The notes: a model not told the origin generated them from the letters alone. DNA of 64,000 nt from Candidula unifasciata (GCA_905116865.2 CAJHNH020002702.1:99501-163500), one strand, 5' to 3'. Numbered from the stretch's first letter, positions 42,588 to 54,089 are shown. Program-made: numbers and translations.

Positions 42588-44272
42588 CTACAGATAAAAA
42601 ATAAGACAAAACAATCCATTGTCATCAGCTGGAGTAACCATTCAGAAAAATGTTAACATATACGGTACATTATTTTCAACATTTTTCATCATCTTCGATC
42701 AACAGTTGTTATGCATATACTCCAGTATGGGTCACAAAAAAGATGACGTGTCTGTGGTCTTCACTGATGTCCTACAGTTTGTCTTGCAGGCTACTCCTCT
42801 GTGGTTTCTAAAGGTGTCATTAGGTGACCGCAACATCAAACTTTATGTCTCCGTTCATTAGGTGGTGCTAGGTTTTGCATGTGCATTTGCAGCACATAAA
42901 CAAAACTGTGACTGTATTTATGGAGTGTACCCTCAAAAACAATGTGCTGTTGTATTTTGGGGTGCGGTGGGGGGGGGGAACAAAAGAGCTGCCTGCAAAG
43001 GACATTTATAAGGAAATGCTTTCTGTTTATGCTGACAATTGTTTATCCCATAAAGTGGTGCATAAGGTTAGTTGCGTATCCTTTACAGGACGTTGCAGAA
43101 CCAACCCCCATCAGCCCCTGGCTGTTGTGTAAAGCGGTGCATAGCTGGGTAAAAAAGTTTTCTTAAGGACGCTCTAAATACATTGCAGACCTGATGAAGA
43201 GAACTCTCCAGGAACCTAAGAAATGGTTCTTCTTATCAGAAATTTCTCTTATCCAGATAGAAATTCAAGCAACAAAAATTGCCAGGGATAAACAAATTGT
43301 TCTCCCCAACAGTAATTTGCCTAATCTGAGATCACCTAAACGGTCTGCACTGTATTACTTATGTTATGCAATATTATACTGCCTTCTATCAGAGATGGAT
43401 GTTACAATGTTTTTGTATCTGAATTACTAGTTTACCTACTTCTGATCTACAATTTCATCAGACATAAGTATTTTTGCATTTAAGCTCAGCTTTTTGAGAC
43501 AGACGGAGTTGAAGTCTAAACTTCTTGGGACCAAGTGTTCATCCAAGATATTCCCAAGATAGGAGTGGTTTTTTTCTTCTTTTTTTTTTCCAGACAATTA
43601 TTGTTCTGACGCCAGCCTAACCTGATCGTATGATACCCATTTTTGTTTCTTCTTCTGCATTTTCCATTAAAAGGGTGCTTGGTACATTGTGCTGTGGTTT
43701 ACAACTAGGCTCAATAATGTGCAGTTCTCAGCCCAACACTCTATTTCAGTAAACCCGTAATTAGCCATCATTTAAAACATGCTTGATGAGGAACAGTCTT
43801 CTTTCTTCTTCTTCTTTTCATTCTCCTAGCCAGTGGTTTTTAGATGAGAAGGTCACAAGCCTCTATGAAGTCTGTGGTGCTAGGCATGCCTTCCATTGTT
43901 CCATATAGCTTGGTTTTCATTGTAATGCCAACTGGCCACACTAACAAAACCACCCTAAAGTTGGAGGTGCCAGGCCAAAAGGCGCAGATATCCCCAGAAA
44001 GGTGTTACAGATGAACCTGAAAACTACAGTACTACTCAATTCCTTTCTGTAATGCCGGTTAAGGGGAAGTGAGTCTCTTCATTTTTCTCCCTTAGACTTG
44101 GACCCCCAAACTCATAGGGGGAAGAATCTGTAAACACAAACTACAAGTAAACGATAAAATTATTGACAAAGCTTTACTTTCTTGAGTTTATCACACAAGG
44201 TGCATTGCTGGTGCAGAAAATTCAATGAGTAAAATATTAGAACCAGAAAATCCATTTGAAATGTGTACATAC
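42588..44272. other. C8orf74-like intron with SINE fragments
   Basis: Holds a SINE-C end in reverse (43065-43130, gttagttgcgtatcctttac) and a SINE-G-like copy (43640-43850). Otherwise nothing recognised. Confidence 0.55.
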
Positions 44273-44345
44273 TGCTTCATTATATGGCAGTGGTATGCTA
44301 TTCAAGTCCTCCAGGGTCTTGTGGCTTGTGGAGAGCTTATTTATT
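44273..44345 (-). CDS. C8orf74: C8orf74-like, fifth exon
   Basis: This 73-bp exon has acceptor ATTGCAG and donor GTATGT, enters in phase 2 and leaves in phase 0. It encodes (R)INKLSTSHKTLEDLNSIPLP then YNEA. Short and less conserved; supported by phase agreement with both neighbours. Confidence 0.72.
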
Positions 44346-44405
44346 CTGCAATATAACATCAATCAGCATTAAATTAATGAATTAATCAATTAATTAATCA
44401 ATTTT

Positions 44406-44700
44406 CCCTGTGTGGATTCCAGGGTCCCATTGGGGGGGGGGGGGGGAACAAGAATAGTCCGACTCCCTCTCCAACACGCATATCATAAAAGTCAACTAAT
44501 TGGTTTTTTTTTTGGTTAAGTTGGAGTGCATCTTCCTGAGAGGTAAGGAACCAACAGTTTGCATACAAATAAGTCAAAACTGTAAAATGGATGTGCATGC
44601 AACACTCAGGTTCTGGAACAAGTCTCAAGTCCAGAGGTGGTTGAACAACCAGAACTTTCCTCCGGAGGTTACAGCAGGTGAACGCGAAGAAGAAGAAGAA
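44406..44700 (+). mobile_element. SINE-A copy
   Basis: Begins ctgtgtggattccagggtcc, has tgcatcttcctgagaggt, caggttctggaacaagtc and ends gtgaacgcgaagaagaagaa. Lies in a C8orf74-like intron. Confidence 0.88.
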
Positions 44701-45734
44701 TGAATCGATATCAACCAAGAACTGTCATCACTGCACCTCGGACATTCCCACACATGCTCTGTACCCTTCCTCTGTTGCCAGTGCAGAGTTCCCATGCTTA
44801 TGTTGCCAGGTCCAACTTGATAAAATGTTCACCAACCAATTTTTTTTTTCTTGTGGGTAAAAAAACGTCCAAACCTTCTGCTCATTTCCAGCTCAATCAT
44901 TCTCTCCAGATATGGATGCTCTGTTTGTTCTTCTGGACTGTTAACTTGATCCTAAAGAGTCCTCATTCATGTCCGCTTTATCATAAAGTAGCTCAACGCT
45001 CAAAGGGGCAGCAGCAGCTAATCTATCTTCTTGCTTATTACTGCATACACCTGAATATGCCGAGCAAAATATCCACGATATGCTTCTTATCTGAGTCTTA
45101 TCAGTCATCATTTGAAAGCTGTATACTCAAAACTGGGTAAATGGCTAAAGTGGAAAGCAAACATAACAACAGAAGAAACTTATCATGGCTACTAAAATAA
45201 ATTGTTCCTATGATAAAGGATTTCCATACCTTGGGCAGGTAGTGCAAGCCATATCAGTACATGTTACGATTATTTAGAAACAACTTCACAGTTACACATA
45301 ATTTAATTTTTCTTATTCTCTTCCTTTTCACTTCTTATTTTACTGCTTCAGATAAGATAGCTGATCGTAACCATGGATTCTCAAAAAGAGGATATTGACT
45401 GTAAAGGATCCTTAGGGCGGTTGGACTTTGGTCGAGAAGGTTGGCCATTCCGTTTTATACTGTCAGACGGATGACACGAGGGACATGTGTGTCTACATGT
45501 ATGTTCTAACAGAGGTGATCTCAGCAACGAGCAAAATTAATGTATTTGTTTAATATAGAGTAACAGAATGTTAAATATTGAATCTACCTAATGTCTTCCT
45601 TGCTGCTCACTCCCACATTTGATGTACATGATGAAAAGAAAATCTGGACACCTATGGACGTGTTCAGTATCCAGTTTTATAAGAAAGCGCTGCTGTAACT
45701 ACATCAGCCATGCACTCAGAATCTTCTTCTTCAG
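44701..45734. other. C8orf74-like intron, nothing recognised
   Basis: About 1 kb without a repeat family I can name. A short ATG frame near 45373 is discussed under rejected items. Confidence 0.45.
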
Positions 45735-46075
45735 CGATCTCTGGTCATGCGCATAATCCACTGTGGGTCATAAACTGGGATGTCTTTTCAAGGTCTCTTA
45801 GGTTTCCCCAAAGCTTAGTTGTCAGTTCTACTGGGTGTTGCCATATGTTGCTCCGCAGCTCCGCCAGGAGAGGACAGTCTTGCAGGACATGTTCTGGAGT
45901 CTGTTCAGCACGAAGGCACTGGCAGAGAGCTGTTTGGCTCATACCTAATTGTTTATTTAGTCTGCAGTGTCCAGTGCGTAAGCGAAAAACTGTGACTTGG
46001 TCTGTTCTGTTCAAGTGTTCCAGAAAATCTTTTCCGTAGTTATAACCAGTGTTGTTTTTCCAATCTGTTTCTGAT
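45735..46075 (-). mobile_element. RNase H LINE C-terminal tail
   Basis: The minus strand encodes DQVTVFRLRTGHCRLNKQLG and EQTPEHVLQDCPLLAELR, the post-RNase H tail with conserved RLRTGH, C and H..QDCP. A different subfamily from the relic at 14810. Confidence 0.85.
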
Positions 46076-46104
46076 TTTCTCTTAATGAGAGTTTTGACTT
46101 CTGG

Positions 46105-46345
46105 AAAAGATGCACTCAGAATGAATAAGACCAGATTCCCCCATCAAGCCCTCATATGGACACCGAAAGGGAAAAGAAAACGGGGACCATCATCAGGAAA
46201 GGCTCAACCACAGGTCTAATGAACATCCAAGACATAAAACAGGTGACAACGAACCGCCAGACATGGGGAACTATGACCTCTACCCTTTGCGCAGCCCTAG
46301 GCTCAAGTGGAAAGATAACCCAAACTATAACTCAAAACCCGTATT
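46105..46345 (+). mobile_element. RTE-like LINE 3' tail relic
   Basis: Translation ALIWTPKGKRKRGP matches the conserved alxWtPxGkRkrGRPk tail of RTE-like LINEs. It abuts the RNase H LINE tail. Confidence 0.65.
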
Positions 46346-46359
46346 TATGTTTAACATAC

Positions 46360-46505
46360 CTCTCTCTCATTCTTTGCTGCTGTTTTAGTGCTTGAGCTTC
46401 CAGTTCTTCCACATTTCTTAACTTCTTATTATACTCCCAAATCACCATGTTTTCTCCTTTGGAAAGTGGTAATGGAGTTGGTGGTACCTCAACCCTGTGT
46501 GTCAG
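46360..46505 (-). CDS. C8orf74: C8orf74-like, fourth exon
   Basis: The 146-bp exon has acceptor TTCAATAG and donor GTATGT, phase 0 in, phase 2 out. It encodes LTHRVEVPPTPLPLSKGENM, then VIWEYNKKLRNVEELEAQAL and KQQQRMRE. Human C8orf74 has THLEVCMPPHPLPLAEGMDR, then DLWIHEQQVATLTEAEAQK, at the equivalent position. This is the clearest diagnostic exon of the family. Confidence 0.88.
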
Positions 46506-46670
46506 CTATTGAAAAATGAAATTAATTATAACAGCGTCAAAGTAATTTTTAAAAGAATACAACAATCATTCTCTTCTTTATGCAGTTAGAACAATTACGA
46601 CAGCTACAATTTTATTTTTAATATTAGTTACAAATCCAAAGAAAACAAGAAACATAACAATTATTACACT

Positions 46671-46801
46671 TTAACTCTTTGAGACCCAGGAACCACACCA
46701 TACGTTCATAGGTTCCTACCTGGAAGCCCAATGAACATATGATGCGTCAATTTTAGTCTCTATTTACTACCCACTAAACCCCATGGGACTCAAAGAGTTA
46801 A
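46671..46801. mobile_element. TTAA-flanked MITE, copy 2
   Basis: TTAA at 46671 and 46798, terminal inverted repeats ctctttgag(a)ccca and tgggactcaaagag. The inside shares cgttcataggttcctacc and gaagcccaatgaac with the copies at 22193 and 53794. Confidence 0.88.
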
Positions 46802-46819
46802 TATAAAATTAATTTTTTT

Positions 46820-47130
46820 TTAGCGATCTCCAGGCAGTTGTTAATCCCTCTGGCTGTCCACAGTCTCCACAGCAGGCGTCTCCAAAACCACATCTCTACA
46901 GCCTCCAAGTTTTTCTTGATTTGTTAATTCACATTCCAAAATTCACAGCCATATAGCAGCACTGGTTTAACACAGCGTTTGAACACTCTTTTTCTTATGT
47001 TTAAAGAGAGACACCTGTTACGTCTACTGAAATGCTAAGTTTGCCTGGCTTATCCTGCTCTGAATCTCTGTCGCAAATCATCCACTAAATGTTGTAACTT
47101 TATCCAAATATTGGAATTTGTTGACCTGCT
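46820..47130 (-). mobile_element. LINE RT thumb-region relic
   Basis: The minus strand encodes KRVFKRCVKPVLLYGCEFWN and VEMWFWRRLLWRLWTAR, the conserved region after the RT (vLLYGcE.W...ve...rr.l). Five-prime truncated. Confidence 0.75.
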
Positions 47131-47154
47131 TAATAAGACCCTGTTTAAATTATA

Positions 47155-47400
47155 CTGACAGACAAAGAATGAAATGGTTCGGACATCTAGTAAGAATGCA
47201 GCCAGTCCTAACTGCATATGAGACGTTTACAGCAGAACAACTGGGAGGAAGGCAAGAGGAAGACCAAGACATGGTGTAGTCGAAACCTACAAAAAGATGA
47301 GCAAATCCATCATCCAAGCCATCAGAGAAGGACAAGACAAGTACAGAGAACCACAGCACTGGGCTGGACTGGTATCAGTGAGATAACAAAAGAAGAAGAA
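47155..47400 (+). mobile_element. LINE 3' tail relic with GAA tail
   Basis: Starts QRMKWFGHLVRMQPVLTAYE, typical of endonuclease-RT LINE tails, and ends with gaagaagaagaagac. Frames change in the middle. Confidence 0.75.
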
Positions 47401-47519
47401 GAAGACCTGCTTAATCACTTTGCCTTCTATTGTAAATCCAGGTCTGATGTTTGTTTTTCCTTTGTCATGGCCATTGTTTCAGTCAAATTGATATTTCAAG
47501 ACAGTCCTAATAAAATATG

Positions 47520-47740
47520 ATAAGAAAGAGTCAGTTGGTGTTCTTCGGTCATGTGATGAGAAGAGAGGCTTTATAGAACATTGTGATGGCTGGAAAGGTC
47601 AAGGACAGAAGAATCATCCAAGAGAGTTGATGCTTGACAGCCTGAAGAGATGCAGGAATATCATCAAATTACCAAGAACCGAGATATGTGCAGAGGCATG
47701 AGCACATATGTCTCCTGGCAGGGCACATGATGATGAATGA
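47520..47740 (+). mobile_element. LINE 3' tail relic
   Basis: Contains gttcttcggtcatgtgatga and gatggctggaaaggtcaagg, the VFFGHVMRR and MAGKVKG motifs, then ends near gatgatgaatgaa. Confidence 0.7.
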
Positions 47741-48049
47741 AAAAAATACAACAATATTGCAGCTTTCGTAAAAATATAACAACTATTAAATCTTAAATTT
47801 AAATAATAAAAACTATTACTGTTTTAATTAAAAATATAACAACTATTAGTTTTAATTACAATATAACAAATATTACAGTTTTAATATACACAATTAATTA
47901 TTATTACAGCTGTAACTTAATAAATACATCAACATTTTCAGTGCCAAATATAAATATATTGATTATTCCATAGACATGTAAAAAGTGGCCACATAGCAGA
48001 TGCCATCATTTGGGGCTCAAGGGTTAATACTTTCACATATTCTAAGGTA

Positions 48050-48350
48050 GGGGGTCGCGTTAGCACAGTCAATAGGAGACTCGCTTTAAAATCCAGCTGT
48101 GTCTCGCTGCAGCCCACGGCCGGTATTTGAAACCGGGCGGTTCCCGAGGTTCACCAAGCCTCTAGGAAAAGGGTACCAGAGTTAACACTCTGGGGTAAAT
48201 AGAGAAACGTTGCTGTAGCTATGGAGTTGTGTGCAGACGGCGACACAGGCGGACAGTTTCTTATCAGCTGTCCATACTGGTGGCAGAGCACTTATGATTT
48301 ATAACCGTGTGAAATGACGCTGGTTCACATCTCCCGACTTTACCTTTATG
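48050..48350 (+). mobile_element. SINE-D copy, full length
   Basis: Begins ggggtcgcgttagcacagtc, has cggccggtatttgaaaccgg (box B-like), cactctggggtaaatagaga and ends cccgactttacctttatgac. More complete than the copy at 16126. Confidence 0.85.
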
Positions 48351-48369
48351 ACTTTATATATTCTAAGGT

Positions 48370-48600
48370 ATGGTCTATTTTTCTTCTTCTGAGTTCTCTC
48401 TTAAAAGTGTGGTTGACATGCTGTGTTGTGGTTTACAGCTAGGCTGTGATATCTGTGACTTTCAATCCAAAACATCAGATTTCAGCAAATCCTTAATTAG
48501 TTACCTTTATAACATGCTTGTAAAGAATAAGAAGCACTGGGTGTATTTCAGTTTAGCCCACAACTGGGCCCTGGAACCCATACAGGAGGCCAAGACACAT
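48370..48600 (+). mobile_element. SINE-G copy
   Basis: Contains ggtttacagctaggctgtga, tttcagcaaatccttaatta, gttacctttataacatgctt and a 3' part with ctgggccctggaacccat. Confidence 0.75.
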
Positions 48601-48939
48601 GATGGAACTTTGAGAAGAAAAGGATATCCAGTCTATAAGAAGTAAACAGAATCTAGTCAGAGACGACAACCACTTACTTGAAACGCATTGACAGGTCATT
48701 ATTCTATGCCTCAGGACAGGACATAACAAACTAAAGAAGCACATGCATAGGCTTTGTCTAAGTATTTCACCACTGTGCCAAAGTGGGCTGTGTACTACAA
48801 GAATGTCCCTTGTACAGCCTATTAAGATTGGAAAAGTAGCCGACTGAGTCAACACTGTACTCATAGTTGTATGCAACTGAAAGGGAACTCCTGAAAACAG
48901 TCGAGTTTATCATACGAACTTGTCTGTCAGTGTAAATCT

Positions 48940-49290
48940 TTTCTGCAGGCAATGCTGGGGTGGTGGGGAATGAACAGGCAGACAGATTGGCTGGATCTAC
49001 ACCGCTGGGTGGTGAATTGATACATGACAGGAAAGATGTGGTCAGGACCTTTTGGGAACAAGCAACGGAGTCAGAAGCGAAACAAGATTATTATGACTTG
49101 GAGATAATGAGGCACCTGGGTGTAACCAAGGGGGTCTGGCTAGCTCACTACACTCAGGGGAAAGGCAAGACAAACATATAATCAGATTACGACTGGTACC
49201 ATTAGTATTAGAACTCTGCAGTGGCTACTGAAGATGAGGACGGAGCACGCATGGGAATGCCCCGAGTGCTGTGATGTCAATTCTTGACTC
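48940..49290 (+). mobile_element. RNase H LINE 3' relic
   Basis: Encodes GVVGNEQADRLAGSTPLGGE (third RNase H motif), then KQDYYDLEIMRHLGVTKGVW. The family 3' end catgggaatgccccgagtgctgtgatgtca (split here as catgggaatgccccgagtgc and tgtgatgtcaattctt) is also at 60400-60450 and 31375-31400. Confidence 0.82.
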
Positions 49291-49784
49291 AACTCAACTG
49301 AATATCAGATAGCAAACACAATAAGAAGAAGATGATGATATAGGTAACCAGTTCACTTCTTTCTCAGGGATTTAAAAAAAATGATAACTGTCTAGTACCA
49401 GTTTTGATGAGCATAGATCCCTACCTGAGTTTCACTGGTCTAAAAACAATTCTACAACTGAACATAAGTGACACAGCTAAATCATATAATCAAACTGCTA
49501 CTGGGCCAACTGGAAGTGGAACTCTTCATTGGCTGATTGGTTTCAGCATGGTATGGGGACTATTGTAAAAACAATGTGCTGCCATGTCTCCTGCACTGTC
49601 CGGGAAGTTTCGGGACAGTGAAATGGCAACTTTTCGATAGAAAACTTTTATAAAAACTATATTAATTGTTATTATTAGTTTTTACTTTTATTTTTTATTT
49701 TTATTTTTAATTAAAACTGTAATATTAACAAATGTTTACAGTTTGAATAAAGTCCTATTGGAACCATACACATCGTTAATTTTT
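49291..49784. other. Intronic stretch, nothing firm
   Basis: AT-rich. A small inverted repeat, cactgtcc and ggacagtg, lies at about 49596-49621. Confidence 0.4.
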
Positions 49785-50056
49785 TTGAGAAGCAAAGAAT
49801 GAAATGGTTTGGTCTCCTAGTGAGAATGGAACCAACGATGCCAGCATCAAGGGCATACAACATGAAAATGGAAACACCAAGAGGCAGGGGAAGACCAAGA
49901 AGAATATGGATTGAAGGAGTCACGGACAACTTGAGACTTCATAACATCACGGCATATGAAGCGACTGAGCGCGCCCTGGCTCGGTTGCCGATCATCTGAT
50001 AGACTGCGACGCCTAGCGGCACAAGCAGATTTTGACAAAAGAAGAAGAAGAATAAA
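49785..50056 (+). mobile_element. LINE 3' tail relic with GAA tail
   Basis: Encodes QRMKWFGLLVRMEPTMPASR and RGRGRPRRIWIEGVTDNLRL, the endonuclease-RT LINE tail in one long frame, ending aaaagaagaagaagaataaa. Among the best-preserved LINE tails here. Confidence 0.85.
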
Positions 50057-50190
50057 GTCAACTAATTAATAGTGTTTCCTTTGAAGTCAGAGTGCATCTG
50101 CCTGAGAGGCAAGGAGTCTGCATACAAATAGACCAGACCTGTGAAAAATATGTGAACGCAAAACTCAAATTTTGGAACAAGATCCCCTAA
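50057..50190 (+). mobile_element. SINE-A fragment
   Basis: Middle of the family: gtcagagtgcatctgcctga, ctgcatacaaatagaccag, ggaacaagatcc. It directly follows the GAA tail of a LINE relic. Confidence 0.7.
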
Positions 50191-50331
50191 TTAGTCCCCT
50201 CCTATAACATTCTCTGTAGGAGAGCAGTTGGCCTATTCATTTTTTTTTTCAAAAGTTCCTCCTCTCTCTAGCAAAATGCCTAGACAGCATTGTAAAGCAA
50301 TGTGCTGCCATGGAGCATCATACTCTTACAC

Positions 50332-50516
50332 CAGTGATTCTCAATCTGCCGGTCGTGACCCTTTCTTGGGTCGAACAACCTTTTCACAGGGTTCACCTAA
50401 GACCATCAGAAAACACATGTTCATTGAAGTTATGAAGAAAAACAATTGTCCGGGGGTCGCCACAACATGAGGGAATGTATAAAGGGTCGGGGCATTAGAA
50501 AGGTTGAGAATCACTG
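50332..50516. mobile_element. SPIN/OposCharlie-like hAT MITE, copy 2
   Basis: Opposite orientation to copy 1. Termini cagtgattctcaatct and aggttgagaatcactg. Flanks tcttacac (50324-50331) and ccttacac (50517-50524) are an 8-bp target duplication with one mismatch. Internal cctaagaccatcagaaaac, gttatgaag and gtcgccacaacatgaggga match SPIN-type MITEs of vertebrates almost word for word. Confidence 0.92.
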
Positions 50517-50586
50517 CCTTACACCCAAAGATAGTCTGTGATTCAAAGAATCAAAGAAACTTGCCCACTCATATCAACATACTAAC

Positions 50587-50765
50587 CTCTGGTTTCACAG
50601 AATCTCTGGGATGCAAGAAGACATATTTATAAAGGTTGTAGTGACACAGGACAGTGTCAAACATAAAATCTGTATACTGTTTCTGATGTCGGTCACTTAT
50701 TGGTGCTATGATGTGAGCAAGATTGGCAAAGTCCTGTATAGCCTCTGAGAGTTGGTGATTTTCAA
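50587..50765 (-). CDS. C8orf74: C8orf74-like, third exon
   Basis: The 179-bp exon has acceptor CATGACAG and donor GTTAGT, phase 1 in, phase 0 out. It encodes VENHQLSEAIQDFANLAHII, then YTDFMFDTVLCHYNLYKYVF. Human C8orf74 has the similar LCDYFHHTFIRHYKLYQYVL. The HYxLYxYV pattern is the strongest match. Confidence 0.87.
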
Positions 50766-50851
50766 CTGTCATGTGAAAGAATAACAGTACAATATTGACA
50801 AGTATTTCATAATAGGAAATAACAAAAATTGATGAAAATTCTTGTGTAAAA

Positions 50852-51136
50852 GTAGCGACGTCTGTGGCTAAGACAGTGTGGGTCCGACTTGTAATTCCAA
50901 CGCACTGCGATCAAAACCCACGGCTGGCTACATGGATTTTTATCAAGGTACGGAGCGTCGCGGGTGGACCCAGCCTAAAATGGGTACCAGGATGTATGTC
51001 CTGGGGAAGTAAAGATGGCCAACGTAATGCTGACCACATTACCCACCTAGTGCTAATTGGTCTGTAAAAATATGGGTGCTCTTCCCATTTGCCTGATGTG
51101 CCTTAAGGTGGAAAAAAGGATCTTTACTTTACTTCA
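50852..51136 (+). mobile_element. SINE-B copy, full length
   Basis: Head gcgacgtctgtggctaagac, then aattccaacgcactgcgatc, gtggacccagcctaaaatgg, cctggggaagtaaagatggc and end aaaggatctttactttactt. The best match to the copy at 4684. Confidence 0.88.
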
Positions 51137-51359
51137 TGTGTAAAAGAAAGCTGTTTTAGGTAATGCTAACTGGCAATTCATTTTTCAATTTTAAACTAAA
51201 TGGGTATTGTGAGCAATGGTCATTTCTGAAAAATGTCTGGTTCTGTCAGGACCTGAAACCACGACCTTGAGATCCACAGGCAAACATCTAGCTGCTACAC
51301 AATAACAGCTCCCTAATGTGATGTAAGCTTCCTTTATTATTCAGAAAATTTCCTGCTAC

Positions 51360-51600
51360 CAGGAGTCAAGGTGGGAGTTGACTTGACTTGAATTCAAGAA
51401 CCAACATCACAGCACTCTAGGGCCTTCCTCTAAGTGCTCCATCCCCATCTTCAGCAGACAACGCAAAGTTTCAATACCAATGGCGGCAGTAGCAGTCTGA
51501 TTATATGTCTGTCTTGCCTTTCCTGTGAGCGTCGAGTATCGGCCAGATCTCCTCGTCACTCCTCGCTGCATCACTCTCCCCAGACTGATTACCAATTTTC
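51360..51600 (-). mobile_element. RNase H LINE 3' relic
   Basis: Reverse of the 3' part seen at 49150-49290: agtgctccatccccatcttc, agcagtctgattatatgtct and gtcttgcctttcctgtg. Confidence 0.65.
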
Positions 51601-52224
51601 TGTACTAAAATAGTACACATGCTCTCACAAGGTGGGAGCGAAAGTTAATGATAAAATCTTGCTAACGGCAAAAAAAAGTAGTGTTCAGTGACAAACTGAA
51701 GCAAAAAAGCTTCAAAGAGACAGTTAAAAGTGAACACATATACTCTATCAGAGGTGTGATGTGACCAAAATTCACAAATAAAAAGTAGACATTGTTTTAA
51801 CCCCTATCTATTCCTTCTTCCTGCAGCTCCCTTCATATCATCACCATATTATCCACATGTCTTTAATTTGTATCTCCAAATGTTTTCCGGTCTCCCTCTA
51901 TTTCTTTTACCTTGTGAGTTGCATACAAATTATTTTAAAATATGGTGAAGTGGTCAAGCCATTTGCCTAGTACTCTGAAAGTCATGAATTTGTTTTCGGT
52001 TCATTGGCATCTTTCCAGACGATAGTGTTATGGAAAAGGATGGGAACTGCAGGCCTGGGGATGGCAAGTGTGACAAGAAAGGCCTGTTCCTATTGAGAAA
52101 TATCTTCCACAACTAATTAAGGTCAGGGATAAAGTTCTACTTCTTCACAGCCTATGTAGTGTCGTAGAGACCCCTCGTCTGGTTCACATGTGCATGTTTT
52201 GGGAGATCCTTGTGGGTCATCACT
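51601..52224. other. Intronic stretch, nothing recognised
   Basis: No exon or repeat family seen. The T-rich section near 51880 may be a degraded LINE. Confidence 0.4.
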
Positions 52225-52503
52225 AGAGCTTCCCTGTGTGGATTCCAGGGTCGTGCTGTGGGGGGGGGGGGGGGAAGAACAGACCCACAGCATAGTAAAA
52301 GCTGACTAATTAGGGGTGTTTCAAAGTAAGAGTGCATCTGTATGAGAAGCAAGGAACCACCAGTCTGCACATAAGTAGGCTGGATTTGTAAATCAGATAT
52401 GAACACAAAACTCAAATTCTGGAGCAAGAATAAAGAAAAGAAGTGGACAAACAACCACAACTTTCTGCCAAAGTTTAGGGCCACTAAACACAAAGAAGAA
52501 AAT
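52225..52503 (+). mobile_element. SINE-A copy
   Basis: Contains ccctgtgtggattccagggt, a 13-bp G run, gtgcatctgtatgagaagc, ttctggagcaagaataaag and a 3' end actaaacacaaagaagaaaa. Diverged. Confidence 0.8.
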
Positions 52504-52708
52504 CACAAGAGCTACGGTGTTCATGCTTTATGTGACGCTTTCTGTAGGCAGCTAGCAACTCTACAGAGAGAGACCAAACAACATGGGATAAACCTTAGTG
52601 CAATAAAGTAATCTCGTTATGCCCCAATCTTCCCTTCCTCTTCCCTCCAGATATTTCTTGCCAACACCCCTAGGACCAACAGAGGTTAAATATTAGCTAG
52701 TACTTCAC

Positions 52709-52901
52709 CTAGAATTCTTTTCAAAAATTCATGAGCAAATGAAACAACAAGGCAGACATGATCCCAGGGAAATCCTCTCTCAGCAGCAAACATGATGTTG
52801 TCGTACATGTAAGAAACAAACAGCGCCATCTGCTGGTTGCTCATTTCATCAAACAGAGGTAGCTCTATCTTCCTGGCAAGCAAATCCTTGGCTGAATGTG
52901 G
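52709..52901 (-). CDS. C8orf74: C8orf74-like, second exon
   Basis: The 193-bp exon has acceptor ATGACAG and donor GTGAAG, phase 0 in, phase 1 out. It encodes PHSAKDLLARKIELPLFDEM, MALFVSYMYDNIMFAAERGF and PWDHVCLVVSFAHEFLKRIL. Human C8orf74 has LDTLYESIIFAVGKGFPWVE and VVKFTEELLEE. The GFPW motif and spacing are shared. Confidence 0.88.
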
Positions 52902-52952
52902 CTGTCATGACAGACAAATAATAAAATGAAAAGGAGTTAAGTAATAACTAAT

Positions 52953-53717
52953 TAACTCTTTTAGTACTGCACGACTCACTGTGTTTTTACAGGGTACTCT
53001 ATTCATAATATGTTGTATTTCTTGGTGTATAAGATATAAAACCAAATGAAAAGTAGATTAGCAAGCTTCACAATATAATAAACACACAAAAAAGTTATCA
53101 TTGCGACTACAGAGCCTTTATCAGCATATTCATAAGTCAAATAAAACCACACAAATACATAAAATCCCTTAACTGATGTATCCCGAAGTAGCCACGTTGA
53201 TGTCTAGCCAGTGGAATGAAGAGACACGTGTAGCCCAAGACTAAATAGCCCAGGAATGCTAAGAGTCGTAACTCGAGCATTTTAGATGAAATTGTGTTGA
53301 CAGTTCAGTCCCCTAGGTTTTTGGGTCCCCAAGGTGAAAAAAAAATATTCTCAAGAGATTTGCGGACTTTTTGTGTGGTGTATATGATGCCCACCATCTA
53401 CAAACCAAACCCTATTCTTTTAATCCAGAATTAGGAAACAATATTTTATGCATAAGACTACACCCATTTTTAAACTTGAAAAATTTGGGGGAAAAATTGT
53501 TTCAAGTTCAGAAAAATACTGTACTTTTCTTTTCACCTTGTTCTCACCTATTCTATCTCACCTATTTTCATGATCCTTTTTTTTTCAAACACTTTAAATT
53601 GTTTTGTCTAACAATATTATTATTTGAACCCGTTTCAAATCCAGACATGTCTTTGCATGATAACAAATGTTTAGGATGTGAGTTAAAGCAATCCCTGCTT
53701 GGGATTGAAAGAGTTAA
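52953..53717. mobile_element. TTAA-flanked element, long type (about 760 bp)
   Basis: TTAA at 52953 and 53714, terminal inverted repeats ctcttttagta and (reverse) ctctttcaatc share only about 6 bases. Inside lies the dispersed repeat shared with 14066-14140. The pairing of these two ends is tentative. Confidence 0.45.
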
Positions 53718-53793
53718 CATGTGGTATAGTGCTATGGACTTGTGGTAAGATAGTGACTAGAATGCTTGACTGCCAGGTTGATGGTCATGGTAG

Positions 53794-53932
53794 TTAACTC
53801 TTTGAGTCCCAGGGAACGCATCATACGTTCGTACAAAGAAGCCCAGTGAACGCAAATTGCATTGATTTTAGTCTCTCTTTACTACCCATTGGGCCTGTGA
53901 TGTAAAAAACCCTCTGGGACTCAAAGAGTTAA
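53794..53932. mobile_element. TTAA-flanked MITE, copy 3
   Basis: TTAA at 53794 and 53929 with near-perfect terminal inverted repeats ctctttgagtcccag and ctgggactcaaagag. Internal gaagcccagtgaacgca matches the other two copies. Confidence 0.9.
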
Positions 53933-54089
53933 TCAACTTCAGTTCCACTTGCACGGCATATGGGTCAACCCATATTTTCTTCATTTCTGTGCCAGTGAAA
54001 ACAACACAGAAAGTCTATCACTGTCTCTTGTGAAAAAAACTGAAATAGATTGCACCCTCAGCAAAACCAATAACATAAACCTGCATTAT

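Noticed and set aside
45373..45470. ATG frame MDSQKEDIDCKGSLGRLDFG with a good start context, considered as a nested gene or alternative first exon.
   Set aside because: It ends soon in a stop, with no convincing donor and no family resemblance.
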